From Pezizomycotina sp. ARF18 (Eukaryota > Ascomycota): a stretch of DNA of 51,671 bases. A program made the position numbers and the translations under genes. This document shows, one piece after another, positions 33,828 through 46,496 of the stretch (within the stretch, counting starts at the first letter, position 1; each line of letters starts with the position of its first letter). The notes beneath the pieces were generated by a model. It saw nothing but the letters and a program-made list of their open reading frames with translations. It was not told where the DNA came from and did no database searches. The stretch lies in assembly GCA_002224055.1 (NCBI GenBank), contig AZLU01000270.1, positions 1-51,671 of the forward strand, in the 5' to 3' direction.

Positions 33828-36430
33828 TTACCGCCGCATCCCTTAGAGCCAGAGTCCCATGAGCAGAACACGGTTTCAGGAACTAACAGTGTATAAGTAT
33901 CAAAATGTTTACCATTGAGTTGAAACATATTTTTGTGTATATAGCAGAGGCAAGATCAACCGATTTGTTCTCAATCTGACTGAAAAATATACTGAAATAG
34001 AATGAAATAAAAATTTAGGAAAGATTATTTCCTTGACCGTAAAAAAATACTAATATTTTTTTTTTAAGAAGTAAGAATAATGATTAAAAACGATAAAATC
34101 GAAAGATACAAAAAGCACAAGAAAAAGGAACATTATTGGTAACAAACACACCCACAAGGAAACAAAATGGTTTCATTCCTTACATATTAGATTTATAATA
34201 TTTGCAACGTCACGTCAACACAGCTTTTTGGTTTTTATTTAATCGCCAATATTTATACTACTGGTTATTATTATTATTTTTTTTTTTTTTAATTAATGTA
34301 CTCTCTACTTTTGTACTCGTATTTTGTGTATCGTATCCTTTTGCGTGATCGATACTGCTGGCTTATTATATTTCTTAGTTCCCGTAAGCCGTAAACGTTT
34401 TCTTCCTTTGCGGGACAAAATTCATAGGGCCTCCAAAAAAAAAGGAAAAAAACAAAAAAAAAAAAAAAAAAAAAACCGGTTTCTAGTAGACAAAAATTGT
34501 GGAGAAGTTTAATAATACTCCGGAGAGGAAATCGAGGAGATTTCCGTGTGGATAAAATTTCGACGAAGAAGAAGAACAAGTTAATAAGGGAAATCTCTGC
34601 GAAGAAGAACAGATCGCAAACTAACATGCTCAACCAAGCACGACATTATGGCAGGTAAGCAAGCAGGTGACAAACATATTTGCACACTTTTCGATTTTCG
34701 CCATACAAATTTTGGTGTTATGAGTGCAATTTTGTCAACCGCTTGGTAAGTATAGCAAGATGGTCGTTGCCACAAGACATGGTCCGGTGGATATCATGAA
34801 ATTAATACTGGTAAGCAAGAGGGTAAGGAGGCCACCGAGTACACTTTGGGTTGATCTACGGCTGAAAAAGATACTCCAAAGGTACCGTGGCGCCGCTACC
34901 CTCATGCTAGTCGGTACGGTACAATAATTTTAGTGATGAAGACAAGATTAGCTAGCTGTAATTTTGATGTCTCAATAATATTTTAAATTCCTGAACCGTA
35001 AAAAAAAGAGGTGAATTAAATTTTTTTTTTTTCGATATATTGCAGAAAGCAAGGGCTCGCCTGCAAAGGTAAAGCAGGCAATAGAAAAGTGTCAATTTCG
35101 TCATAGAGCATTCCGATCTGAAGGTAGAGGAGACCCAGATTCTTGGGATTTCAGAGAATTCACTCTAAATTTAAAAAGGGAGTGGAGAAGGCATCGCATC
35201 GATATACGAAGCTAAAAGTACAGTAAAGTACAGTAATGATTAAAAATTAAGTATAAATGTATAATATCACAAGCATTCACCGCTGCCGCGATGACACAAT
35301 TGACAATTTTAAAAACACAGGCGTATCAAAAGGGAAAGATAGTTTTAAAAAAATGTTCCCAGAACAAAAGAAAGTAGCTATTATCGTATTAAGGTATTAG
35401 GTAGTGTTTGTAGTAGTACAGTATTATTACAGATATTGTAGGTAAGACAAAATTCGCCTGGTTTGGTATTTATAAATCCGTCTATAGTAGGTTATGCGCC
35501 GTTACAAAAGAAAGTAGTTAGTAGTGTACAATTATTATCTTTCTGTCTCTGGACTAAGTTTTTGATATTTTCTGATGTTTTTGGTATAACTTTTATATTT
35601 TTGCAGGCGTTATTCCTCTCAGCTTGTAAAAGAACGATAGAATAAAAATAGAAGACCTCCCAGTAGAAACGACACAAAATAGCTTTTTTTGTTTGGTTGC
35701 CCAAATTCTAATATATAGGGTATCATAATGATAATAAATAATAAAAATAAAAAGGGCCGTAAAGAATGAAGTAGAAGAAGAAAAAAGGACATGTCGAAGA
35801 AAGGCCGTGAAAGACGTTGGCGATTATTATAAGGATATATAAAGAGCATCGTTTGTATATATTAAAAAAGAAAAAAGAAAAAAGGGGGGTTTAGAGAAGA
35901 GTAAAGGCTGAAGACCGTATTAGCCGCATTAGGTGCGGAGAGGATGCGATGAAACTTTTTCAAGGTATAAAAGAAAAGGAGCCACCGATGAGGTATTAGG
36001 TTGGTTTCTAATGTTGGTTGATATAAAACGCCTGGATGCTGAAACTTTTTGCAAAACACAAGAGGAAGAAAAATCAAATAAACCGCGCGCGTGGAAACCA
36101 TTATCGAAGGAAAATCGAAAAGCGGAAACGTTCTTGGAAAACAAAAGACCGCTAAAGCAAGCGCATAAAAAGAGTGCGATCAAAAAGAGGACGGTCGAAG
36201 GAGACAACGTTTGCGAGATAGGAACTGGTCGAAAGAGGGATCCCTTGAGATTGAATTCGGAAAATATCGAAGGGAATGTCGAAAATGTTCCAAAAAATCG
36301 ATTTTCGAATTCCCTGCTGTCGTCTTCGATCGTCGATCTCGCAAATTCAATCCATTCCACCTCCCCAGCCATCCAACTGAACCAGTCAGCCCTTTCCTTG
36401 CGTCGCACTTCCTTGTCTTTCCCGTTCTAA

Positions 36431-36633
36431 TTAGGCGTTGAAAGTGCAAGGTCTGCAGGTCTTCAGACCGCAGTCTTGCACTCGAAGATGAACCAGTGAG
36501 GGCCGGAATGGCACATCCCACACCCACAGAAGGGCGGTGGTATCGCTCTTGATGATCTTGAAGCTGTGGTGGCAGTAACCAGGGATGGTCATGGTGGGGA
36601 AGTTGGCAGAGACGGCGTACGCGAGGGATCCAT
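36431..36633 (-). CDS. Small cysteine-rich putative zinc-binding protein
   Basis: ATG 36633 opens MDPSRTPSLPTSP. After one missing base in ACTTCCCCACC the reading continues MTIPGYCHHSFKIIKSDTTA, then MCHSGPHWFIFECK, and finally CGLKTCRPCTFNA before TAA at 36431-36433. Joined across three single-base breaks this gives about 66 residues with at least six Cys and several His arranged as a Cys/His cluster and a final CxxxxCxxC. The pattern suggests a small zinc-binding protein, and fungal genomes encode short proteins of similar look. I cannot name the family with certainty. No signal peptide is visible. A long plus-strand frame (35933-36430) ends two bases from this gene's 3' end; I treat that as chance. 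Confidence 0.55.
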
Positions 36634-37935
36634 TGCAAAAGATGTGAAGAAAGTCTTTAAAAAAGAAGTTTGAAGTGAAAAGGTAAGAGAGTTAAAGAAA
36701 AACGAAATCAATGAAGTTTGATATTAATCTTCAGTCAGATACTCTACTTGATTTGGTTAGTTGGAGAGATATTGAGAGGAAGGGAAATTCGGAGGATTTG
36801 GTCCTGGTTATATATAATCGACTGCGCGCGAGTAGGAGTGTTCTTGTTCGAAAGGATGCCCGTAGGATAAATATATAGATATATTGGTGGGTGGTACGCA
36901 GTACGCTTTTGGTTCGTGGCAGATATGTTATGATATATAGAAAAGAGAGTGACTGGAGTGAGAGAAAGATGGAGAGGAGGCAGAGAAAGATAGGAGAAAG
37001 GAGTGGTGGGCGGTGGATAGTTTATAACAAAGAACAACGGCGAGAACTTACTGACTTGATTGATACGATGAAAGAGAAAAGAGAGAAAAAAAAAAGAAAA
37101 AAAAGAAAAAAAAGAAAAGAAAGATAAATGCTAACTGGTAACTGCTGCTATTTTAAAAAAAGGGGAAAATACGGGTCAGAATCGACAACAACAACACAAC
37201 AACAACAATAATAATATAATATAATAACGGGAATACTAACCAATACTACTACTGTACTATCTAAAAAAAACGTTGAGCAGAAGTACCAACTAAGAGAGAA
37301 AAGAAAGAAAGAAGAAGCCATTAACGCCCAGAGCAGAGGACGTGGTGTGGTGCCTGGTTCTGGTCTTCTCTCCCAAGGACAAAAAGTAAAGCCCCCCCAA
37401 AAATCTATCCTTTTTCTATGGCCGTTCCCTCTGAATCATCTCAGAGTAAAAAAAAAAAGAAAAAAAGGTACCAAATCTGAGCAAAAGAATATAGGGAATT
37501 TTTGTTAAAAAAAAAAGAAAGAAAAAAGAAATAAGAGAAATAAATAATTAATAATTTTGTAGCGTGGTGACAGGTGGAAACTGCTCGAAAAAAGAAAAGA
37601 AAAGAAAAAAGGAATTTGCTGTTTTTCTTTTTTTTTTTTTTTTTTTTAATTTTATTTATTATATTTTCTTTCGCGACAAAGGGGAAAAAACAGTGCGAAA
37701 TGGTCTGTGAAAGGGGGCAAGGGGAGGGTGGAAAAATAACCCCCACCTTTTTTTTTTTTTAATAAAATCGCGGTTCGTCAAAGTACCACCCACACAAAAC
37801 ATCAACAACAAAGGGGGACAATAATAAAATACGGGCATTTTTTTTTTTTTTTTTACTACAACTGTTTCTCATACCAGCATCCCTTTCCTTCCCTTCCTTC
37901 CTTCCTCTCTCAGTACCTGAACCATGCCTGTGACA

Positions 37936-37954
37936 GATGATGATGATGATGATG
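37936..37954. repeat. (GAT)n microsatellite
   Basis: Six GAT units in a row. Confidence 0.9.
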
Positions 37955-38026
37955 GGAATAAGTCTGACTGAGAAAGAGAGCTGAGTAAAGTTGCAAGGTG
38001 TATCTTATCTACGGCTTCCTGCTCTT

Positions 38027-38047
38027 GACGCTGACGCTGACGCTGAC
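38027..38047. repeat. (GACGCT)3 repeat
   Basis: Three perfect hexamer units and a partial fourth. Confidence 0.9.
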
Positions 38048-41000
38048 AGGTGTTATTACCGTCATAATTGCCTTGAAAAAAACAGATTGCCGGCTTTTCT
38101 GTTGCTTGGTGCTTGCAAAAGTGATGGGGCTGGTTGCTGAGAGATTGCTGGCAAATTGATGATATCGGGGCCGAGGTACGTGTAACTTGTAGCTTGTCCG
38201 TCTCATTGCTATTTGCGAAGGAACGGGAACGATAGGAAGAGGACGGCCACCATCCAGAAACGCACAATGTACTGCGCAATTGTTTGCCATCGTCCAATAT
38301 CGAGGTTTCATGTTATTCATTCCACTCCCTTCCTGCTCTCTCTCAAAATTGTCCTATCTAAAGGATTCATTCGAATGGTCCAGAAGTTCGCAATCGACCC
38401 CAAATATAGCTGGAAAGGAAACGCGGCTGCAACTTCTTTGGCCGGCTATCAAAGCAAATTCGATGTATTCTTTCCCCAGCATCTGATCGTCAGCGACCGC
38501 TCCCCGGAAATAATAACGAAAGATAAAGAAAAGATAATCACCACGTGCAAAAATGCAGAAAATACGAGATTTTTTGGTTGACGTCAAAATACATGGGTTC
38601 GCTCAGAGATCTTTGAATTATTACTGTCAGTCATCCAGCCTCTCTTTTTCACGAGTTGTAAGCGGTTTTGAGCCCCACCACCATCAAAAATTTTTAGTAC
38701 TTTTGAGGGCAAATGTCGGAGAAAACAAGTCCGCGGCAAACCAATTTTACTACTACATGTCTTTGCGCTGGGAAAAAATTCTAGGGCGACAAAGGATATA
38801 GGACCACAACGATTATCTATCTATATATTTAATCCAACAAATAAAGCGACCAGCCGATACACTCGGAGGATTGCAAACTTGGTGATATACGAGGCAGATG
38901 TCCGAATTTCGGCTGAGAAGACTATTCCAGGCTTTGATTGACGGCAGTTGGCGAAATATTTCCCTCTATCACCGTTATTTCCGGGCAGATCAGTGTATAG
39001 GCATGGAAATTTCTACAAAGTAGATCCCGAACGAAATTGTACGCCGAAAATAATACAGTAAGATGCATCGTACGACCGCAAAAGATTGCGTCTTGACAAT
39101 CAAGGCGAGTTACCAGGTTCCCACGTTTTCTCAAGGTTTGTCCAGTATTTGCCGCCGCGTACCAGCTCGACAATCTCATAAATGAGATCGCCCATGACAT
39201 GACGAGAAAAATTTCTTGAAATAGTGAGCAGGGTTCGTTTTTCTTCGCCAGCTTTAGATCTAATAATGGGGGAATTTCAAATAGTAACAAATACAAGGCA
39301 AGAAGAGCAACTCGTTCATTAGATTTCGGATTAATTTCAATCGCTCACTTTTCGCAAGGGTCTTTCTGACCTAACCGGGCAGCTGCATTGATAGGGCGAG
39401 ACACAAGAACCAACGGACCGATGACAGGCTGCACCCCGGCGCACGTACGGAATTATGTCGCAAAAGCATTCTAGAAGCAATTCCTTGGAAGGATCGAGCG
39501 TGAAAAGCACTAGCAGAGCATTCTCAAGGCACGGATAATTAACGACAGGCATGGAGGCCCGCGGAATATTCTGCGATTTTTGTTGGCGGCAATGGGATCT
39601 CACGTTCTTCTGGAAAGTCCGTAAATCATGCACCTTGCCACCCCAGACGCGCGCAAAAGAACAGCACCTGCAAGCTGCATGCAAGGCACCGGTATCTACA
39701 TCAACGGTACATATTCCAAAACCACCCGATATGACGGAAACGATTCGGAAATCAGACGATTAAAAATATTCATGTCTAACGAAACTCTTTCTTGCACTCT
39801 CATGAGAGGATGTTTTCGTGCTTGTTTTAGTCTGTTCGTGTTTATTCACCCTCTGTGGTTTTTCTTGCTATTGTAAAATTCTACTGAAACTTTTTGCTTC
39901 GGTCGGGGAAAAAGTTTTACGACCAAACGTGGGGGTGTATCGTTTTATTTGCAATTTCCGTCCAATCGTATAGTCCTATTCTCACTTTATCTACCCGAAG
40001 TTTACGAAGAACGACAAAGCACCACTACACTAGCGCTTTCCTCTACTCCACACCCTCCAAATCTTTTACTATCCTCTCTCTCCTCGCGCGCACTATCGAG
40101 AAGCTCTCAAGAGACTTCTCGACCCTCTGCTAACGCTTTTTACTCACAAAATTGGACGATGGCCAACGGCGGGGCTAGTTCATTTTAAGGAAGGAGTGCG
40201 GTATTGTTTTACCACCATTCCGAACAATACAATACAAATGCCACGAGGAAAAAGCGACCGGCTGTTAAGTCCAAAGTACGGTAAATTTGGGTTTCTCCAT
40301 TGGGTAAATTATTCCTTCTCTTTATTTCAAAAGAAGAAAAATATATATCGGTCAAGTTTCAGGTTTCAGAAATTACGAGAAAGGAGGTGTGGTGCTGTGA
40401 ATCAGTGCAAAACAGCGGTGGTATAATAAAACAGGAAAAAGCAAGACCCAGAGAGGGGACGTCATTAAACGCCGTTACTATACTTCTGCAGAATTTGGAG
40501 CACACCTTTACTTTTTACCTGGCAATCCAGTGAGTGGAAGAAATAAAAGGGGAACCCTTTTCGTATTCGCAAATACCTGTCGCCGTTTATATTTTGCGTG
40601 ATGTACCTTTTACGCTATTGAACGGTGTGTAGTTACATGTCCAAGAGGTTTATAGATCGATATAATTTTGGTCTTACTACTAGTATTTCTCAGCTAACAG
40701 TATTTGTGAGAGAACACGAGCCGGCACAGCGACTATGAGATCACTGTATATCCGTTTAGCTGCCTCGCCAACCGAAACCTTCGGCCAGTCAGCTACGTTC
40801 GTTTCTGTCTTTCGCAGTCCGCAGCCCGCAGCCCGGTATCCGGCCCTCGCGACGTGGATAATAAAATAAAATAAAACAATAAAATATCGTGAAGGGAAAG
40901 CGAGAAATGTCTTTTTTTGTCAAAGTCAAAAGGCGAGATTTACGATACGAATCCAATTATAAGAATAAAGATAGACAATTATACCTCCTCTATTTGGAAT

Positions 41001-42191
41001 TTTTTTTCAAAAGTGAGTGTCTATTTGGCTAATCCCCACGCCTGTCTTTATTTCTAACGCACTGTCTGTTTCTAACTTTGCCCAATATATACTTAGATAT
41101 TTTTGCATCCTCAACACAAAAGTGAAAAGAGCCGTCACTGGTACCGATATCATTATACTAACCGATTGTATACGGGCGACCTGACGATCAAACCGGTTCA
41201 GCGGCGAGCGCTTTCCCCTCGCCAATAACGCCGAGATGTTACCGTCCACTCAATTCGCCGGGCTTAACACTTCAACACAAAGCCCTCATCAATACGACAA
41301 GTTGTGCGGCAGAATATCAGTTTACGTAGCCCTCCGAGACGGCTTTTCTACCTATAGCTTGCGCAAGGAAGTTTGAAGTAGCCGGAACCGTTCCCTTTTC
41401 CTTTCTTGGACCTTTAGAACACTCAAGTTCGAATTTCGAAATCTGTCAGCCCTTTTTCTTTTTTGCGAATGGGGGAAAGAGCTAAGATTTCCGGCGCACA
41501 GGGGTATCCCAAACAGTGGTAACTGGTTCCTGACGCGCAATATTTTTTTTTTTTGTCAAGAACTTCTAGAAAATCTCTTGAGATTTCTGTCACTTTCCAA
41601 GACTGGCAAGACTGGAAAGCAGTGCCAATCTTTTGTTCCTTTTTGCGCTGCGGGCTCCACTCGTAAAATTACCCTGCGTGGGATGTCAAATTTTTTTTTC
41701 CCAACCGTGCAGCCCCCAAAAAACACTGGATTAGGATTGAGCGAACCAGCAATGCTCACATCCCCCTGGCGGAACCGGGAACCCAGGCCTAGCGTCAAAT
41801 ACCTTTATCTTCTTGGTTGCAGTTTCGACCTTATACAGAACCGCAAACCGGAAAGGCTCCGGAGGGTTCAAAAAAGTTACCAAAGCATGGGGCCCACTTT
41901 TTCAGGCACTTGGCACATTTACATTCTCGTTGATAGCAGAGCAGCCTGCGCACGTGTAAAAGGTAATCAAGGCAGTGCTTCAAAAAATCCATGACGGTGT
42001 TTCGACAAATCGCCGCTGTTATTCACGTTCACTAATACTCATATAGTAGATGTATTGGACGTTCGACGCTTATGTAGCCGCCGGTTCGCAAGAGTCACCA
42101 TTTTGAGGAAAAAAAAAAAAAAAAAGGGGGGCCTGGTTCTGGACTCCATGTCGCACCTGTAACATTTCGTCAATCTGCGACTCGAGCTATT

Positions 42192-42648
42192 TTAAATTTT
42201 CTTTGGTTTCTTGCTGTCCTGGTCTTTAGCCGGGACTCTGACCACCGGGGCATCGGGTTCGACGTCTATTTCTTTTTGATGAGCCGGGGTGCTAGGTCGC
42301 AGTTTACTTGCAGGGCCCGCGCAGGTTCCTGAACTTCCCCGAATCACTGGTTCTAGGGTAAGTTGGAAAACGCTATCAAATGAAAGAGAATCCAACCAAG
42401 TGGATCCGATTTTTCCGAGAAGACATTTTGTTACCAAGTGGAAATGAAAGATGGCTTTTACTGATCTCTGGGGAAATATAGGAGAGAATTTTTCTTTCTC
42501 GCTTTTCTTCTAAATTACGCGTTGTTATTGTTGCTTGAGAAAATTTGGGGGTCCTTGTTCTGTTGTCCTTAGTGGATGATCGAGCGCAAAATACAAAGGC
42601 CTCTTCCAGTTCCCCGACAGGCACGCTTTCCTCTATTCGCATTAGCAT
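42192..42648 (-). CDS. Possible hypothetical protein, one frame break
   Basis: ATG 42648 opens 90 codons (MRIEESVPVGELEEAF and onward). Within the overlap 42376-42437 a second frame takes over and ends KDQDSKKPKKI with TAA at the lower edge. Together about 150 residues, hydrophilic, with a Lys-rich end. I recognise no domain. Codon choice is unremarkable, and no intron signal is needed to join the parts. It could be a real small gene with one indel or a chance overlap. Confidence 0.3.
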
Positions 42649-43583
42649 AGCGTACTAGCTTTCTCGACCGTCGAATCGTAACCGAAATTTCGGGCTCATC
42701 AATACCCTTGTGGAGCTGAGCTATTGGTTGATACGATCGATTGTGTTTTTTGGTTGAGGGAGTTTCAATTTATTCCAATACTTTGGAATTAAATCGATTA
42801 CTTTTTCTTTTTGGCTTTTACCCTTTCTGCCTATCCTTTTTTTCTCGGACTTTTTCTTTGTCTAACGATGGTCTGGAGTCTGGATACGATCGAAAAAGTC
42901 AACAAAGGAGCAACTGCCTATCATTCACATCACGTTTGGCAACAAATCTTAATCCCTTTATTTATTCTAACAATCTGGACTCTGGAGCGTCGGCGACTTC
43001 TTTTTTTTACCGCCGTTGCGTCTAAAGCGACATGCAAAACTCCCGGAGAATATGGATTATCATGGGAAATTTTCCGTCCTGACAAAAGGGAAGTTACAAC
43101 CTGCAGCAATAAAAACTCCTTCCCACATGACTTACACTTTTCCTCTCGCCTCTCATTATCATTTCGTTTCGTTTCAAGTTTTTCGTTTATTTTAGAAAAC
43201 GTGCGTCTGGTGGCACCGGTGCCTGAAAAAATGCGGGTCACCCCAAAGTTTTGGGACAAAGCAGGAACGAGAGAATCCAGACGCTAAACTGCAAAGATTT
43301 TCCGTTGTTAAGTTTTCGATTTTTGATTTTAATTAAAGTGAAAAAAAACACTAGTATGAGCAAATCGTAAACTAAGAAATCCCCTTTTTCTCGTTTTGCG
43401 ATTTCTACTTTCACCCGGAAATGAATTTGAGGTACATTGGACACTTAAGGCTAAAAAAAAAAAAAAAAAAACTAAAGACACGCCACTGTCTTTTTCTACC
43501 AAAGTATCAATTATTACTGTCTTTGGCTAATATCGCTGCCAGACTCTCTCGTGTTCTTCTCTGGAACCCCTTTTTCCTTCCAC

Positions 43584-43585
<2 letters not shown>

Positions 43586-43617
<32 letters not shown>
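43586..43617. repeat. A32 homopolymer
   Basis: The longest uninterrupted homopolymer I found in the window. Confidence 0.95.
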
Positions 43618-43618
<1 letters not shown>

Positions 43619-43748
43619 GTTGGCACTGGACCCAACTTCAATGGGTTTCCCTTTAATTTCCCTCTAACGGTCGAACACGCTGGCATGGACACGACAGTAG
43701 CTCATCAATTTGAAAGAAAGGGAGAAAAAGAGACCGTGGAGACCTAGC

Positions 43749-43750
43749 TT

Positions 43751-43781
<31 letters not shown>
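43749..43781. repeat. T22-A11 back-to-back homopolymers
   Basis: Twenty-two T are followed directly by eleven A, making a perfect inverted repeat of 11 bp with no loop. Confidence 0.9.
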
Positions 43782-43854
43782 GAGTCAATATTGATTTAAC
43801 AAGTAGTCGAGCAGATCTGTAGGGCTAGTCAATCTTGCGTGGTGAAGATCCCTC

Positions 43855-43879
43855 TATATATATATATATATATATATAT
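43855..43879. repeat. (TA)n microsatellite
   Basis: Twenty-five bases of alternating TA. Confidence 0.9.
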
Positions 43880-44273
43880 TTACGAAGTGTTTTGCTTCTA
43901 TTATCGCAGATGGCCGACCATGTGCACTGCGAGCTGCTAAGACATCTCAATAATTGTATCTTATGAATATTTAAGTTTACAAATTCTCGTAGAGTAATAG
44001 TTCGGCATCTTTGATCCTTTTCTATAGTGCTCGTCTTGATTGCATAATATCAAGGCGTCATCAAGCTTCTTTTCGAGCTTTTCGAAGAGATAGGGGACAA
44101 AGATTCCTCTGCTTATTCCTACCTCCCTTCGATCAAGCTAGATACTAGTACCGTCACATACTCATCCTTATTTATTTATGTCTTGATTTTGTCTCGTTAG
44201 TAATGCGATAGCAACTCATTGATTATAGATATAAAGAGTTAGAAATCACTTGCATAGGTTTCGAGCTTTCGCA

Positions 44274-44771
44274 ATGGTGCCTTTGGTTTTGCATCCAGAC
44301 ATTGTGTACTCGGATGAAGGAACCATACGCCGTGTACTTGCTGACATTGTCGGCGGTGAGCTACTGGGTGAGCTTCCCAAAACTCAACCTCTCCGTCCGT
44401 TAAGTTTGTCATCATCGTCCCTTCAAGTCGACGTAGCGCCGAAAATTTCAGATTTGGCACGCAGTAATTCACTTTCGTCTGAGTCGTTAACAGCCCCACA
44501 TCGAGCCTATGGGAACTGACAATATATCACATATAAGTTGGTGTCCTCGTCATCTTCCTCGAATAGTTTAGCCGAGCCGCCGGCGCCAGCAAGAACATGG
44601 CCTGCGGTCATGGCGGTGTGTTCACCTTCGTCGAAGCCAGAGTTCCTGGAGGTCCATAAGCTAAGGGTTCTTGAAGCTGCGTACAGCTGTACGGATGCGC
44701 TATGGTGGGACCGTTTCTCGATTATCATTGTCCCGGTGCTCCAAGCACGGTTTGGTAGTAGAGGGACCTAG
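44274..44771 (+). CDS. Possible gene, 166 codons with one in-frame stop
   Basis: ATG 44274 begins MVPLVLHPDIVYSDEGTIR. The same frame stays open to 44771 except for a TGA at 44517-44519. The product would be Ser-rich in the middle and end DALWWDRFSIIIVPVLQARF. I recognise no domain. The minus strand is also open over 44507-44728, so codon bias could be misleading. The stop could be a point mutation in a dying gene, an assembly error or a short unseen intron, but no GT-AG pair fits well. Confidence 0.3.
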
Positions 44772-45147
44772 TATCAACTTGTTAGTTATGGTACTTGAAG
44801 GGCAATCTTGGGGGGGGGGGTGTAATACCTGAACTCCGCATCTCGCTTTTCAACCACCAAACAAAGTCTGAATCCCGGTAACGGACTTGTCGTTTATCCG
44901 ATGAAGGTCCATTCCTTTGAGTTTTTGTTCGGTTTTGTTGAAACTAAAGTCTTTCTATGTCGACTAAGCTTAAAAGATGCTTTAAAATTGTGAAGAGAGG
45001 AAGCTCGCGGCGCACTCCAAAAAGAAAAAAAAAAACAAAAAAAAAAACGACGTTATTGGATATTGGCGATATCGAAATCTGTGTGCTTCAGCTACCATTA
45101 CTTAATAATACTGCCTCTCATTAGGCCTCGTGCTAAATTTCTATTTT

Positions 45148-45177
45148 AAAAAAAAAAAAAAAAAAAAAATTTTTTTT
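45148..45177. repeat. A22-T8 back-to-back homopolymers
   Basis: Twenty-two A are followed directly by eight T, the mirror arrangement of the T22-A11 tract near 43.75 kb. Confidence 0.9.
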
Positions 45178-45282
45178 CGTATTTAAAATTACGATTTTTC
45201 TCAAAATAGCGACAGTTGCCGTAGACTCGTAGTGGTCCCATTTTTTTTGGGTGGTTTAAATATTTTCCCACGCTAATTATTC

Positions 45283-45324
45283 CCTGTTCCTGTTCCTGTT
45301 CCTGTTCATGTTCCTGTTTATGTT
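45283..45324. repeat. CCTGTT hexamer repeat, seven units
   Basis: Four perfect CCTGTT units are followed by CATGTT, CCTGTT and TATGTT. Confidence 0.9.
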
Positions 45325-46496
45325 ACTTTTGCCCCTGTCAATCCAATCCGTACCTTGCAGAACGAGATTTGTCTACTGACTGCATTGTCGATTACAGCAC
45401 TTCTATTAACTTCTCTGCGTTGTTCTAATTGTGGGTCCGTATCTTCTTTTTAATTTCGTATTTTTTTAATTTTTATTTTCATTTTATTTTTTTCACGCAG
45501 TTTTATTTTTGAAGGCCCAGAATTGAATTAAAAACCGTGGTTTCGCTGGCCGGTGCACCGTTCCCAGCGTAGCAGTAATAATAGCTTGTATCGTCCCCTT
45601 TTCTACTGTATCTACTGCATCGTTAAGAAAACAGATGATCACGGTGCGGCGTATCATATAAGCCTTGAGCATGATTTGGCATGAACGTGTTAAATGAGAA
45701 ATTTTTTTACGTGCTAAAAATACTACAGAAAAAAAGAAAGCGCACAGAGTTCCAGTCTTCCTGGCCTTAATGTGAATTTTTTATTTTTTTTATTTTCTTT
45801 TTTTTGGCACGGTTTGCAACGTAGCAGCCAGTATAAATAATTATTCAAAAACTACTGTCTGATCTGCTCATTAACAAAGCATCTTGAGGTCCCGATAATG
45901 AAATAAGAATCTCTATCATGCGTAACCCCTTTGTCTCTCTACTTTTTTCGTTTCAAGTTTATAATAAACCCGTGGTCCGGAATTTCATGGCTGTTTTTTT
46001 TTTTTTCTTCTGAGCTTGCGAGAAATGTGCTGATAAGCTAAGGGTAGTACTGTGTGTCCAAAATAGTAAGAATACAATATATAAACAAATGTACATTCTC
46101 CACAAATCTCTCTCCTTCTATACATTTGGGAACTTAGGAGTTTTCCAGATCTATCTCCCATTCTCTGTGTATCCAGAATATCCTACGACGTGGAGGAGCG
46201 GCGCGAAAAATTGTAAGCTGATAAGCGACAGCGAAAGTCGAATTTTGATTATATTCGGCGTATGAATTATAATAGTATTCGATATTTGCAAAGGGAACAT
46301 GGCTTACTCGCTATTAACTATAGCTCTTTTTATATAGCTCTGTAGAATTATAAATATTGACTTTTTCATGAACTAAATAACACATGGCTATATCGCTTTA
46401 TGCACAGTATTTTTTCTATTAATTTGCTAATAACCTTTTTTTAATAACTGTTCAGTACTGCTTCGGGTCGTCGATTGATATTATACTTAAATACTT

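Larger units (their letters stand above)
31839..36430. other. Gene-poor repeat-rich region
   Basis: No gene is supported. It holds a T24 run followed by GT repeats and G12 at 31960-32006, a polypurine tract at 32830-32932, degenerate repeats at 33465-33540 and 33679-33827, and many A/T runs between 34.0 and 36.0 kb. A 110-codon minus frame (32266-32598) and a 153-codon minus frame (33327-33788) have no recognised domain. The 35.93-36.43 kb block is open on both strands and may be 3' flank of the small minus-strand gene that follows. Confidence 0.5.
36634..42191. other. Low-complexity region without supported genes
   Basis: 36.6-37.9 kb is dominated by A/T runs, polypurine and small microsatellites (AAC/AAT near 37183-37227, GAT near 37936-37954, GACGCT near 38027-38047). 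38.0-42.2 kb has more balanced composition and scattered open frames of 60-140 codons on both strands. The longest, 41578-41994 (+), is basic and Ser-rich without any motif. I could not link any of them by introns or conserved residues. Confidence 0.45.
42649..44273. other. Region without supported genes; very long homopolymers
   Basis: A 158-codon plus frame (42811-43287) is hydrophobic at its start but overlaps a 109-codon minus frame and shows no family signature. Right of it lie an A run near 43454, A32 at 43586-43617, T22A11 at 43749-43781 and a TA microsatellite at 43855-43879. Confidence 0.5.
44772..46496. other. AT-rich gene-free region
   Basis: I see no gene. The region has A and T runs, a G10 run near 44810, A22T8 at 45048+100 (45148-45177), a hexamer repeat at 45283-45324 and several 7-12 base T tracts to 46.0 kb. 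Confidence 0.6.

Noticed and set aside
35933-36430. 165-codon plus frame opposite long minus frames
   Set aside because: It begins at a non-ATG codon, has no recognisable domain and abuts the 3' end of the Cys-rich gene on the other strand.
42811-43287. 158-codon plus frame, hydrophobic start
   Set aside because: Opposed by a 109-codon minus frame, no motif, composition follows local T-rich DNA.
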